This document shows positions 1 through 8,978 of a DNA stretch of 64,000 bases, in pieces; the first letter of the stretch is position 1; every line of letters starts with the position of its first letter. Source of the DNA: Desulfovibrio sp. Marseille-P6017 (lineage in GTDB: Bacteria; Bacillota_A; Clostridia; Peptostreptococcales; Peptostreptococcaceae); assembly GCA_900604495.1 (NCBI GenBank), contig UWOR01000002.1, forward strand, positions 1-64,000, written 5' to 3'. The notes under the pieces are model-generated. The model was not told where the DNA came from and searched no databases. It worked only from the letters and a program-made list of their open reading frames with translations. The translations under genes were made by a program, and so were the position numbers.

Positions 1-654
1 ATGTCGTATTTAGAAAGCATATATTTTAAGGATTGTGACTGTAGAAGTTTTAAAGTTATAAATAGTGTTATAGGTAATATAGAATTTAAAGATGAATTTA
101 TAACTAAATTTAATGAGAATACATTTATAGATAAAATTGATATTAATAAAGTTGATAGTAGTTTTTATGAAAGGACAAGTATAGTTTATAAAAATATAGA
201 AGCTATATATGAAGCTAATAGACTTTTTGATAATGCTGGAGAATATTACTATTTATCTAAGTGTATGGAGCAAAAAAAATTAAAGGGAATAGATAAGCTT
301 AAGTCATACATATTCTGGATATTATGTGGTTATGGTGAAAGGCCTACTTATGCACTTATAACTTCTATAGAAATTTTATTAATATTTGCAATAATTTACA
401 TGTTTTTAGGATTGGACATTGGAGGTAATATTATAAATTATAATATAGATTTTATAATTAAGCTGCCTATAGATAATTTAGCTTTGGATTTCTTTCATTC
501 ACTTTATTTTAGTATCGTTACATTTACAGCAGTTGGATATGGGGATATAACACCCATTGGATATAGTATAATTTTATCAAGTATAGAGATGGTATTAGGG
601 GTTACTATGATTGGAGTATGGACAGCTGTGTTAGCTAGAAAAATAACTAGATAA
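1..654 (+). CDS. Potassium channel family protein, probably 5'-truncated by window edge
   Basis: C-terminal ion-channel unit. A hydrophobic helix at about residues 118-138 is followed by a pore loop with the K+ selectivity filter TAVGYGD (about residues 177-183) and a second hydrophobic helix at about 190-212. This is the two-helix/one-pore (Ion_trans_2) layout of a K+ channel in the cytoplasmic membrane. The roughly 115 residues before it are soluble, and the charged stretch just before the first helix resembles the linker seen after pentapeptide-repeat-like domains in clostridial channels. The reading frame opens at base 1, so the ATG there may be internal and the true start upstream. No terminator is obvious between its stop and the next gene. 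Confidence 0.8.
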   Translation: MSYLESIYFKDCDCRSFKVINSVIGNIEFKDEFITKFNENTFIDKIDINKVDSSFYERTSIVYKNIEAIYEANRLFDNAGEYYYLSKCMEQKKLKGIDKLKSYIFWILCGYGERPTYALITSIEILLIFAIIYMFLGLDIGGNIINYNIDFIIKLPIDNLALDFFHSLYFSIVTFTAVGYGDITPIGYSIILSSIEMVLGVTMIGVWTAVLARKITR

Positions 655-723
655 TTTTCAGAATAATGCAAAAAAATATAAAAAAATATAAATATAGTTA
701 AAAATATAGTAAATAAATGGTAT

Positions 724-738
724 TGAAAATAGTTATCA
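724..738. promoter_or_regulatory. Putative Fur box before the DUF454-ABC-YgbA operon
   Basis: TGAAAATAGTTATCA matches the 7-1-7 Fur consensus TGATAAT-N-ATTATCA at 12 of 14 defined positions. It overlaps a possible -35 (TTGAAA, 723-728); TATAAA/TAAAAT at 744-751 could be the -10. This suggests iron-dependent repression of the operon beginning at 792. It is a sequence match only. Confidence 0.5.
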
Positions 739-791
739 AATAATATAAAATATTATTGGAATAAGTAAAATATAAATTAATGGAGGAAATT

Positions 792-1184
792 ATGGCTAAT
801 ATTAAAAAGTTTTTTTATATAACTATAGGTATGATAGCATTTATATTAGGATCTATTGGTGTTGTTTTGCCTGTATTGCCAACAACACCTTTTTATTTGC
901 TTGCATCTGTTTGCTTTGTAAAAGGGTCTGAAAAATTTGATAGATGGTTTAAAAGTACAAAGTTATACAAAAAACATTTAGAAAGTTTTGTACAAACAAG
1001 ATCTATGACATTAAAACAAAAAGTTACATTAGTGCTATTTGCTGATATTATGATGTTATTTCCATTTATTATGATAGATAATCTATATATGAGAATAAGT
1101 TTGATACTAGTTTCTCTTACTAAGTTATACTACTTCACATTTAAAATAAAAACAATAAAAAAGGAGACAAAATATGCTAGATAA
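792..1184 (+). CDS. DUF454 (YbaN) family inner-membrane protein
   Basis: A 130-residue protein with an N-terminal hydrophobic segment followed by the PVLPTTPFYLLAS motif that marks the DUF454/YbaN family, and two further hydrophobic stretches near the C-terminus. Biochemical function is unknown. The ATG at 792 is chosen over the in-frame ATG at 780 because the GGAGG ribosome-binding site (782-786) lies between them. Its end overlaps the first ABC gene by 11 bases, indicating a translationally coupled operon. The Fur-like site just upstream and the ABC/YgbA partners suggest an iron-related role, which is an inference. Confidence 0.8.
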   Translation: MANIKKFFYITIGMIAFILGSIGVVLPVLPTTPFYLLASVCFVKGSEKFDRWFKSTKLYKKHLESFVQTRSMTLKQKVTLVLFADIMMLFPFIMIDNLYMRISLILVSLTKLYYFTFKIKTIKKETKYAR

Positions 1185-2937
1185 AAGATTATTATCCATA
1201 TGTAAAGAGCCTAAAAAATACATATTTTTAACTGTAATAGCTAACTGGATCTCAGTTATATGCAATATAGGGATAATATTATTTGTAGGTGAAATAATCA
1301 ATAAATTATTTAATAATGATTTTAGTTTTAATTTAGGAGGATATGTGATTTACTTAGCTTCTTTAATGATAATAAGATTCATTTCTAATTTTATGGCTGG
1401 TAAATTTTCACATAACTCTTCGGGACAAGTTAGAAGTATATTAAGAGAAAAGATATATAAAAAACTACTAGACTTAGGAGTTAATTATAGTGATGCTTTA
1501 TCTACATCTTCAACTGTCCAAATTGCAGTTGATGGGGTAGAACAACTAGAAATCTATTTTGGCAAATTCTTGCCTCAATTATTTTATGGTATATTAGGTC
1601 CATTAACTTTATTTGCAGTTATGGCAACAATAAGTTTAAAAGCAGCTCTAGTGTTACTAGTATGTATACCATTAATACCAATATCAATAGCGGCTGTTAT
1701 GAAACTTGCTAAAAAGCTTTTAAGTAAGTACTGGGGTATTTATACTAACTTAGGTGATTCTTTCTTAGAAAATCTTCAAGGTTTAACAACTTTAAAAATA
1801 TTTGATTTAGATGAAGAGAAAAATGATGAGATGAACAAAGAAGCTGAAACTTTTAGAAAAGTAACTATGAAAGTTTTAACTATGCAATTAAGTTCTATAA
1901 CTATAATGGATTTGATTGCATTTGGAGGATCAGCATTAGGTATATTAATTGCGGTTAATGAATTATCAAGAGGAAATGTAACTGTCGGTGGAGCTGTAGT
2001 AATAATTTTATTATCTTCAGAGTTCTTTATACCACTTAGATTATTAGGATCATTCTTCCATGTAGCCACTAATGGTATGGCTGCATCTGAAAAAATGTTT
2101 AAATTATTAGATACAGAACTTGAAGAAGAAAGTGAAATATCTAAAGAAGATATAAATAAGTTAAAAGATATATCTATAAATATAGAAAAGGTAAACTTTA
2201 GTTATAATAAAGATAGACAAATTCTTGGGAATATAAATATAGAAGTTAAGAATAAATCTATGGTCGCACTTGTAGGAGAAAGTGGATGTGGTAAAAGTAC
2301 TATAACTAATCTTTTATTAAAATTAAGAAAAGTTGATGATGGAAAGATAACATTAAATGGAGTTAATATAGAGGATATTCCATTTAGTGTTTTAAGAAAA
2401 AAAGTAAGCTTTATAAGCCATAACTCTTATATATTCAATACAACAATAAGAGAAAATTTAATGATGGGAAATAAAAATGCAAGTGAAAAGGATCTTTATA
2501 AAGCTTTAATAAGTGCGAATTTATATGAATTTGTAATGAACTTAGATAATAAATTAGATACTAAAGTTGGAGAAGGGGGATCTTTATTATCAGGAGGTCA
2601 AAAACAAAGACTTGCTTTAGCTAGAATGATACTTACAAACCCTGAAATCTATATATTTGATGAAGCAACTTCAAATATAGATGTTGAAAGTGAAGATAGT
2701 ATATTACAAACAATACAAGAACTATCAAAGGAAAAAACAGTTATAGTAATATCCCATAGATTAGCAAATGTAATAAATGCAGATAGAATTTACACGTTAC
2801 ATAAGGGTGAAATAGCTGAAAGTGGAAGTCATATTGAACTTATGAAAAATAAATCTGTTTACTATAATTTATACACTAAGCAAAGTGATTTAGAAAATGT
2901 ATATGAAAATGAGATGGAGGTGGCTTCTTGTGAATAA
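1174..2937 (+). CDS. ABC transporter ATP-binding/permease half-transporter (CydD-like)
   Basis: Exporter-type ABC half-transporter of 587 residues. An N-terminal six-helix membrane domain (about 1-310) is followed by a nucleotide-binding domain with Walker A GESGCGKST, signature LLSGGQKQR, Walker B IYIFDEATS and H-loop VISHR, all intact. The N-terminus resembles CydD of thiol exporters, but iron/siderophore half-transporters (YbtPQ, IrtAB) share the same architecture and would fit the Fur-like site better. It overlaps the next half-transporter gene by 8 bases, so the two almost certainly form a heterodimer. No cydAB genes are nearby. The substrate cannot be read from sequence. Confidence 0.85.
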   Translation: MLDKRLLSICKEPKKYIFLTVIANWISVICNIGIILFVGEIINKLFNNDFSFNLGGYVIYLASLMIIRFISNFMAGKFSHNSSGQVRSILREKIYKKLLDLGVNYSDALSTSSTVQIAVDGVEQLEIYFGKFLPQLFYGILGPLTLFAVMATISLKAALVLLVCIPLIPISIAAVMKLAKKLLSKYWGIYTNLGDSFLENLQGLTTLKIFDLDEEKNDEMNKEAETFRKVTMKVLTMQLSSITIMDLIAFGGSALGILIAVNELSRGNVTVGGAVVIILLSSEFFIPLRLLGSFFHVATNGMAASEKMFKLLDTELEEESEISKEDINKLKDISINIEKVNFSYNKDRQILGNINIEVKNKSMVALVGESGCGKSTITNLLLKLRKVDDGKITLNGVNIEDIPFSVLRKKVSFISHNSYIFNTTIRENLMMGNKNASEKDLYKALISANLYEFVMNLDNKLDTKVGEGGSLLSGGQKQRLALARMILTNPEIYIFDEATSNIDVESEDSILQTIQELSKEKTVIVISHRLANVINADRIYTLHKGEIAESGSHIELMKNKSVYYNLYTKQSDLENVYENEMEVASCE

Positions 2938-4612
2938 TGAACAAAAAAGAATATCTGGAATAAAGATAATGGCAAGACTAATAAAGATATTAAAGCCACT
3001 GACGCCTATAATGATGATAACAATAACTTTTGGAGTTATAGGTTTCTTAGCTGCAACAGCCGTAACGACTTTTGGAGCTGTTGCTATAAGTAATATTTTA
3101 GGTATAGAAATAGGATTTGAACTTAGTACTACTATAAAAATAATAATATCATGTGCAATATTAAGAGGTGGGCTTAGAGCTATAGAGCAATATTCTGGAC
3201 ATTACATTGCATTTAAGATATTAGCAATACTTAGAGATCAAGTTTTCAAAGCTTTAAGAAAGCTATCACCAGCAAAATTAGAGACAAAAGAAAAAGGAAA
3301 TTTAATATCAGTTATAACTAGTGATATAGAACTATTAGAAGTTTTTTATGCTCATACAATAGCACCCATAGCAATAGCTATATTAACTTCTTCTATAACT
3401 GGAGCAATACTATATACTGTTCATCCTTACTTTGGGATAATAGGATTTGTATTCTATTTAATTGTTGGAGTAGCTATACCAGTTTTATCTTCTAAGTATG
3501 CAAATCAAGCAGGGCTTGAATATAGAAATGAGTTCGGTAATACAAATAGTTTTTTATTGGATTCTTTAAAAGGTATAAAAGAAGTTTTACTTTTTGGAAC
3601 TGGAGAAGAAAGAATAAAAACTATAAATGAAAATAGTGAAAAATTAAATGAAAAACTTGAGGTAATAAAGAAACATGAGGGTATAATTAGAGCCTTTACA
3701 GATATAACTATAATGTTAGCTATATTAGTAACTTTATTTACAGGTGTAAAATTATTTGAATCTAATATTATAAACTTAGGTCAAGTAATATTAGCTATAG
3801 TTCTTTTAGCTAGTTCATTTGGTCCTACTGTTGCTTTAAGTAACTTATCCAATAACTTAATGCATACTTTTGCATGTGCTCAAAGATTATTTAATATACT
3901 GGATGATGTTCCGGCAGTAGAAGAAGTGCCTGGTGAATGCGACTTGAATATGGATAGTATAAATATTAAGCATGTTGGATTTAAATATAAAGGAAGAGAA
4001 GAAGAATTATTAAAAAATATAAACTTAAAAATTAACAAAGGTGAAAAAGTAGCTATAATAGGTAAAAGTGGTTGTGGAAAAAGTACATTATTAAAACTTA
4101 TAATGAGATTTTGGGATGTTAATAATGGATCTATAGAAATTGATGGCAAAAACATAAAAAATATACCGACTAAATCATTAAGAAAAACGCAATCTTTAGT
4201 CAGCCAAGAAACATTTTTATTTAATGATACTATAGAAAATAATATAAAAATAGGAAACATAAATGCATCTGAAGAAGAGGTAATAGAAGCTGCTAAAAAG
4301 GCATCTATACATGAGTTTATAAAGACTTTACCTAATGGATATAAAACTAATGTAGGAGAAATTGGAGGTAACTTATCTTCAGGAGAAAGACAAAGATTAG
4401 GTATAGCAAGAGCATTTTTACATAATCCGCATGTTTTAATACTTGATGAACCAACTAGTAACTTAGATACTTTAAATGAAGCACAAATACTAAAGAGTAT
4501 TCAAAACGAATCTGATGATAAAACTATCATAATGGTATCTCATAGAAAATCTAGTGCTGCAATATGTGATAAAAAAGTATATGTAAGAAATAATAGATTA
4601 GAATTTAACTAA
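2930..4612 (+). CDS. ABC transporter ATP-binding/permease half-transporter (CydC-like), partner subunit
   Basis: Second exporter-type half-transporter, 560 residues from the GTG at 2930. That start is preferred because GGAGGTGG (2916-2923) sits seven bases before it; longer in-frame starts lie inside the upstream gene. The membrane domain spans about residues 15-310. The nucleotide-binding domain has Walker A GKSGCGKST, signature NLSSGERQR, Walker B VLILDEPTS and H-loop MVSHR. All catalytic motifs look complete. It pairs with the preceding gene. Export of a thiol, heme or iron-related compound, or siderophore-type import, are all possible. Confidence 0.85.
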   Translation: MNNEQKRISGIKIMARLIKILKPLTPIMMITITFGVIGFLAATAVTTFGAVAISNILGIEIGFELSTTIKIIISCAILRGGLRAIEQYSGHYIAFKILAILRDQVFKALRKLSPAKLETKEKGNLISVITSDIELLEVFYAHTIAPIAIAILTSSITGAILYTVHPYFGIIGFVFYLIVGVAIPVLSSKYANQAGLEYRNEFGNTNSFLLDSLKGIKEVLLFGTGEERIKTINENSEKLNEKLEVIKKHEGIIRAFTDITIMLAILVTLFTGVKLFESNIINLGQVILAIVLLASSFGPTVALSNLSNNLMHTFACAQRLFNILDDVPAVEEVPGECDLNMDSINIKHVGFKYKGREEELLKNINLKINKGEKVAIIGKSGCGKSTLLKLIMRFWDVNNGSIEIDGKNIKNIPTKSLRKTQSLVSQETFLFNDTIENNIKIGNINASEEEVIEAAKKASIHEFIKTLPNGYKTNVGEIGGNLSSGERQRLGIARAFLHNPHVLILDEPTSNLDTLNEAQILKSIQNESDDKTIIMVSHRKSSAAICDKKVYVRNNRLEFN

Positions 4613-4622
4613 TGAGGTTACT

Positions 4623-4922
4623 ATGGGAAGAATACAAAGAGAAAAAGAAACAATAGATTTAATGATAAAAATTTATTGTAATAAAAAACATAAAAGTAAG
4701 AATAATGACCTATGCGATGAGTGCAGAGAACTTTTAGACTATGCAAATAAAAGGTTAGATTTTTGTAAATTTGGAGAAGTGAAAAAGTTTTGTAGTAAAT
4801 GTCCAATACACTGCTATAAAAAAGATATGAAAGCAAAAGTTAAGGATGTTATGAAATTTTCAGGTCCTAGATTACTATTACATAGCCCATTACAAGTTAT
4901 TAAGCATATTATAGAAAAGTAA
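4623..4922 (+). CDS. YgbA-family (nitrous oxide-stimulated promoter) cysteine-rich protein
   Basis: A 99-residue soluble protein with cysteines in the order expected for the YgbA family (PF11756): IYCNKKH, LCDEC, LDFCKFGE and CSKCPIHCY, then VMKFSGPRLLLHSP at the C-terminus. The cysteines could bind a metal or an Fe-S cluster. E. coli ygbA is an NO-responsive (NsrR-regulated) gene. It is the last gene of the DUF454-ABC-ABC operon, 10 bases after the second ABC gene, and is followed by a terminator. The link between nitrosative stress, iron and the transporter is inferred from context. Confidence 0.8.
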   Translation: MGRIQREKETIDLMIKIYCNKKHKSKNNDLCDECRELLDYANKRLDFCKFGEVKKFCSKCPIHCYKKDMKAKVKDVMKFSGPRLLLHSPLQVIKHIIEK

Positions 4923-4929
4923 ATTACTA

Positions 4930-4975
4930 AAGGAGTATATGAAAATATAGTATTTTCGTATACTCCTTATTTAGA
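4930..4975. terminator. Bidirectional terminator between YgbA and HAD genes
   Basis: A perfect 10-bp stem (AAGGAGTATA / TATACTCCTT) lies between convergent genes, with T-rich and A-rich flanks. Confidence 0.75.
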
Positions 4976-4984
4976 ATTACAATA

Positions 4985-5800
4985 TTATTTATTTAATATA
5001 AATTTATTTATAACATTAGCAACACCATGTTCATTGTTGCTAGTAGTTATGAAGTCTGCTATGTCTTTTATACTATCACGGGCATTACCCATGGCAACAC
5101 CAAGACCAGCATATTTTATCATATGTTGATCATTTTCTTCATCTCCAACAGCTATAGTTTTTTCTATAGGAAGATTTATATTATCACATAAAGCTTTAAG
5201 AGCATTTCCTTTATTAGCATCTTTATTTAAGAATTCTAAGAAATAAGGAGCTGATCTAACTATAGTGTATTTATCGTAAAACTCTTTAGGTATTGATTTT
5301 ATTATTTCTTCTAGCTTTTCTGATTCATCAACAATCATTACTTTACAGAATTTAATATTATTATCTATTTTTTCCACAGGTATATATTCAACATCTATTT
5401 TATTAATAGTAGCCTCTAACTGAGTGTATTTACCAGGTATCTTACAAGGAGTTACTAAGTTAGTAGGTGTATTTATATGAATAAATGTATTGTGTTTTTT
5501 ATAAATTTCATTATAAATCAAATTAAAGTCTTCTAATTCCATTTCTAAATCACATAAAATTTTTTCACTTTTTACTTCTTGAACAACAGCCCCGTTAAAA
5601 CAAATAACATAGTCACCATCATCAGTAAGGTTTAACTCTTCTAATAAAGGTGTTACACCTGGTAGCGGTCTACCAGTAGATAAAACTACTTTTGCCCCTT
5701 GATTTTTTGCTTCTTGGATAGAAGTAAATACTTCAGGTGTTATTTTTTTTTCAGTATTTAACAAAGTTCCATCTATATCTAGTGCGATTAATTTATACAT
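4985..5800 (-). CDS. Cof-type HAD-IIB family phosphatase
   Basis: A 271-residue HAD superfamily hydrolase of the Cof/YidA type. Motif I is IALDIDGTLL (nucleophile and acid/base aspartates), motif II VLSTGRP, the cap domain lies in the middle, and motifs III/IV are a Lys-containing stretch and VGDEENDQHM near the C-terminus. These enzymes dephosphorylate small sugar or nucleotide phosphates in the cytosol; the substrate is not predictable. The ATG at 5800 is preferred because GGGAGG precedes it at the usual distance. It is a single gene. Confidence 0.9.
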   Translation of the reverse strand: MYKLIALDIDGTLLNTEKKITPEVFTSIQEAKNQGAKVVLSTGRPLPGVTPLLEELNLTDDGDYVICFNGAVVQEVKSEKILCDLEMELEDFNLIYNEIYKKHNTFIHINTPTNLVTPCKIPGKYTQLEATINKIDVEYIPVEKIDNNIKFCKVMIVDESEKLEEIIKSIPKEFYDKYTIVRSAPYFLEFLNKDANKGNALKALCDNINLPIEKTIAVGDEENDQHMIKYAGLGVAMGNARDSIKDIADFITTSNNEHGVANVINKFILNK

Positions 5801-5927
5801 ACAACCTCCCAAGCAATGAATAATTTGTTTCTAAGTTAGATTATACCAATATATTTATAATTAGTGTATAGAAAAAATATATAATATTGTATAATTTAAT
5901 TATTAAGTATTAGTAAAAGGAGATATT

Positions 5928-6083
5928 ATGAAATTTTCTGAGTTTAATTATAGAAAGACCAGATTATAATAAAATAAAAGTTTTATTTAAAATATAGTAG
6001 AAGAAATAAATATATCTAATACATATGAAGATCAAAAAAGTGCTATAGAAAAGTTAAATGTTATTAGAAATGAAATAGAAAGC
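5928..6083 (+). pseudogene. Disrupted 5' end of the M3 oligopeptidase gene
   Basis: A good ribosome-binding site (AAAGGAG) precedes ATG 5928. The frame reads MKFSEFNY, typical for the start of clostridial M3 oligopeptidases, then hits in-frame TAA codons at 5967 and 5970. Removing one A near 5955 and adding one A near 5990 restores a continuous frame (YNKIKVLFKNIVEEI) that joins the downstream ORF; 5928 and 6084 are in the same frame. Two compensating one-base indels in A runs therefore explain the break. The full gene would encode about 564 residues. Confidence 0.65.
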
Positions 6084-7622
6084 ATGTCTACTATAGCGTC
6101 TATAAGGTACTGTATAAATACAGAGTCTGATTTTTATGTGAAAGAGAGAGAGTATTGGGATGAGAACTCACCTCTATTTGAAGAATTAAATTCTATGTTT
6201 TATAAATCTATAGTTAATTCAAAATTTAAAGATGAAGTTATTAAAGATTATGGACAACAGTTTTTTAGTATATGTGAATACTCAATAAAGTCCTTTTCAA
6301 GTGAGATAATAGAAGAACTACAAGAAGAAAATAAATTATGTTCAGAATATACAAGATTACTAGCTTCAGCAAAGATAGATTTTGAAGGTGAAGAAAGAAA
6401 TCTTTCGGGCTTAGGATCATTTATGCTTTCAAAGGATAGAGAGATAAGAAAAAGGGCTTCAAAAGCATATTATGCATATTTTGAACAAAATGAAGACAAA
6501 TTTGATGAAGTATTTGATAAGTTAGTTAAAGTTAGAAATGATATAGCTAAAAAGCTAGGATTTAAAAACTTTGTTGAAGTTGGATATATAAGAATGATGA
6601 GAACTGATTATAATGCGAATATGGTTTCTAATTTTAGAAAGCAAGTTTTAGAATATATCGTACCGTTATCAGAAGAACTTTATAAAAGACAAGGTGAAAG
6701 GCTTAATTTAAATAAATTAACTTATATAGATGAGAATTTTGAGTTTAAAAGTGGAAATGCAACACCTAAAGGGGATCCTGAATATATAATAGAAATGGGT
6801 AAACAAATGTATTTTGAATTATCAGATGAAACTAAAGAGTTCTTTAATTTTATGTTAGAAAATGAACTTATGGATTTAGTTACTAAAAAAGGTAAGGCAG
6901 CTGGTGGATATTGTACATATATACCTAAATACAAGTCTCCGTTTATATTCTCTAATTTTAACAAAACAGCTGATGATATTGATGTTCTTACTCATGAAGC
7001 AGGCCATGCATTTCAATTATATATGTCTAGAGATATAGAAATGCCAGAAATAAATTTCCCGACTTTTGAAAGTTGTGAAATACATTCAATGAGTATGGAA
7101 TTCATTACTTGGCCATGGATGGAGTTATTCTTTAAGGAAGATACACAAAAATATAAGTTTACTCATATGTCATCAGCTATTAAGTTCATACCATATGGTG
7201 TATTGGTAGATGAATTCCAACACCATATTTATGAAAATCCTAATATGAGTAAGACTGAAAGAAAATCTGTATGGAGAAAGCTAGAAAAATTATATCTTCC
7301 TCATAAAAACTACGAAGGATGTGATTTTTTAGAAAAAGGAACGTGGTGGTTTAAGCAAGGCCATATATTTAAAAATCCATTCTATTACATAGATTATACT
7401 CTAGCTCAAATATGCTCTCTTCAATTTTGGAAAAAGGTAAGAGAAAATAAAGTGCAAGGATGGGAAGATTATATAAATATTTGTAAAGTTGGTGGTAGAA
7501 AGTCATTTCTCGAAATTATTAAAATAGGTGATTTAAAATCTCCATTTGAAGATGGATGTGTGGAGAGTGTTGTATCTAATATAAAATGCTGGTTAGATAG
7601 CGTAGATGATACAAGTTTATAA
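6084..7622 (+). CDS. M3 family oligoendopeptidase (PepF/M3-like), N-terminus disrupted
   Basis: Zinc metallopeptidase that cleaves short peptides in the cytosol. The HEXXH zinc motif is visible in LTHEAGHAFQLY, with the third-ligand region FESCEIHSMSMEF following, as in M3 thimet/oligoendopeptidase-like enzymes. The remaining ORF is 512 residues, about 52 shorter than a complete member, because the first part of the gene carries two compensating indels. The ATG at 6084 has no convincing ribosome-binding site, so translation from here is doubtful unless the upstream indels are sequencing errors. The trxB gene follows after 32 bases and may be co-transcribed. Confidence 0.8.
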   Translation: MSTIASIRYCINTESDFYVKEREYWDENSPLFEELNSMFYKSIVNSKFKDEVIKDYGQQFFSICEYSIKSFSSEIIEELQEENKLCSEYTRLLASAKIDFEGEERNLSGLGSFMLSKDREIRKRASKAYYAYFEQNEDKFDEVFDKLVKVRNDIAKKLGFKNFVEVGYIRMMRTDYNANMVSNFRKQVLEYIVPLSEELYKRQGERLNLNKLTYIDENFEFKSGNATPKGDPEYIIEMGKQMYFELSDETKEFFNFMLENELMDLVTKKGKAAGGYCTYIPKYKSPFIFSNFNKTADDIDVLTHEAGHAFQLYMSRDIEMPEINFPTFESCEIHSMSMEFITWPWMELFFKEDTQKYKFTHMSSAIKFIPYGVLVDEFQHHIYENPNMSKTERKSVWRKLEKLYLPHKNYEGCDFLEKGTWWFKQGHIFKNPFYYIDYTLAQICSLQFWKKVRENKVQGWEDYINICKVGGRKSFLEIIKIGDLKSPFEDGCVESVVSNIKCWLDSVDDTSL

Positions 7623-7654
7623 AATAGAAGGGGATAATATAGAGGGAAATATGA

Positions 7655-8590
7655 ATGGATATATATGATTTGATAATTTTAGGAGGGGGACCTGCTGGAC
7701 TATCTTCTGGAATTTATAGTGGAAGGTCTAAGTTAAATACTTTAATAATTGAAAAGAAAAAAGTTGGTGGGATTATAACTGATACTTGTGAAATAGAAAA
7801 TTATCCTGGTAGTATAAAAAATGAAACAGGAATTAGCTTAATGAAGCGTATGAGAGAACAGTATTTAGAACTAGGCGGTAATATAATTAAAGATATTATA
7901 GTTGATGTAGATCTGAAATCAGATATAAAAATATTAAGGAGTAAAGAGAGAACTTATAAGTGCAAATCACTAATTATTGCTACGGGATCTTTACCTAAAA
8001 AATTAAATATACCTAAAGAAAATAATTTTATAGGTAAGGGTATATCATATTGTGCTATCTGTGATGCGTATTTATATACAGATTTAGAAGTATTTGTAGT
8101 TGGCTCTGGAGAAAGTGCTATAAAGGAAGCTCTTTATATAGCTAAATATGCGAAAAAAGTTAATATAGTTGTTAGAAGTAATAAATTAAAATGCTCACAG
8201 TATATGAAGGATAAATTAATTAATAACCCTAAAATAAATTTGATTTTTAATAAGGTTGTTGAAAAAATAGATGGAGAGGAGATATTAGAAAAGATTTTCT
8301 TAAGAGATATTTATACTAATGAATTGGTAGAGTATAGAGGGGATGAAGATGATGGTGTTATAGGGTTATTTGTATTTATAGGTCTTAATCCTAAGACGGA
8401 ATTATTTAAAAATTTTATTAATATGGATAATGGATATATAATAACTGATGAATGTATGGCAACTAACATAAATGGAGTTTTTGCTGCAGGAGATTGTAGA
8501 TACAAAAAAATAAGGCAAGTTGTAACAGCTACTAGCGATGGAGCTATAGCAGCATTGAGTGTAGAAGAGTATTTAAGAAATTTAATCTAA
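7655..8590 (+). CDS. trxB: Thioredoxin reductase-like FAD/NAD(P)H disulfide oxidoreductase
   Basis: Flavoprotein of 311 residues that reduces thioredoxin. The N-terminal FAD motif GGGPAGLSSG, redox-active CAIC, second dinucleotide-binding segment VVGSGESA and C-terminal FAD signature GVFAAGDC are all present. Its length and motif order match low-Mr thioredoxin reductases. The trxA gene follows after 16 bases. The GGIITDTCEIENYPG segment resembles reductases paired with clostridial glycine/sarcosine reductase thioredoxins, suggesting supply of reductant to amino-acid (Stickland) reductases. That role is an inference, as no grd genes are in the window. Confidence 0.88.
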   Translation: MDIYDLIILGGGPAGLSSGIYSGRSKLNTLIIEKKKVGGIITDTCEIENYPGSIKNETGISLMKRMREQYLELGGNIIKDIIVDVDLKSDIKILRSKERTYKCKSLIIATGSLPKKLNIPKENNFIGKGISYCAICDAYLYTDLEVFVVGSGESAIKEALYIAKYAKKVNIVVRSNKLKCSQYMKDKLINNPKINLIFNKVVEKIDGEEILEKIFLRDIYTNELVEYRGDEDDGVIGLFVFIGLNPKTELFKNFINMDNGYIITDECMATNINGVFAAGDCRYKKIRQVVTATSDGAIAALSVEEYLRNLI

Positions 8591-8606
8591 ATTGTAGGTG
8601 AGTCTT

Positions 8607-8924
8607 ATGATAACTGTAGATAAGAATAATTTTGAACAAGAAGTTTTAAATTACGATGGAATAGTTGTGGTTGAATTTTGGAGTCAAGTATGTGAGCCAT
8701 GTAAAGAATTATTACCATTTTTAGAAGAGTTAGATTTAAAGTATGGCAAAATAATAAAGTTTTGTGAACTTGATACAAAAAAGTCTATAAGGGTAGCTAT
8801 AAAAGAAAAAGTCTTAGGATTACCAGCAATAGTTATTTATAAAAAAGGGAAAAGAGTAGATGAAGTAGTAAAAGATAATGCAACTGAAGAAAATATAGAA
8901 AATATGGTAAAGAAATATATATAA
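8607..8924 (+). CDS. trxA: Thioredoxin with CEPC active site
   Basis: A 105-residue thioredoxin-fold protein. The active site is CEPC in FWSQVCEPCKELLP rather than the usual WCGPC, and the cis-proline motif is GLPAIVIY. Variant CxPC sites are known in thioredoxins of glycine reductase systems of Peptostreptococcaceae and related anaerobes. The ATG at 8607 is chosen over the GTG at 8598 because GTAGGTG (8594-8600) then has correct spacing. It forms an operon with trxB. The next gene has its own riboswitch-controlled promoter. Confidence 0.88.
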   Translation: MITVDKNNFEQEVLNYDGIVVVEFWSQVCEPCKELLPFLEELDLKYGKIIKFCELDTKKSIRVAIKEKVLGLPAIVIYKKGKRVDEVVKDNATEENIENMVKKYI

Positions 8925-8930
8925 TATTTA

Positions 8931-8959
8931 TTGAAGAAAATATATTTTTAATATATAAT
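8931..8959 (+). promoter_or_regulatory. Promoter of the xpt riboswitch transcript
   Basis: TTGAAG at 8931-8936, a 17-base spacer and TATAAT at 8954-8959 form a good vegetative promoter. It lies about 20 bases before the purine riboswitch. Confidence 0.55.
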
Positions 8960-8978
8960 ATAATAAAATTAAATATAT

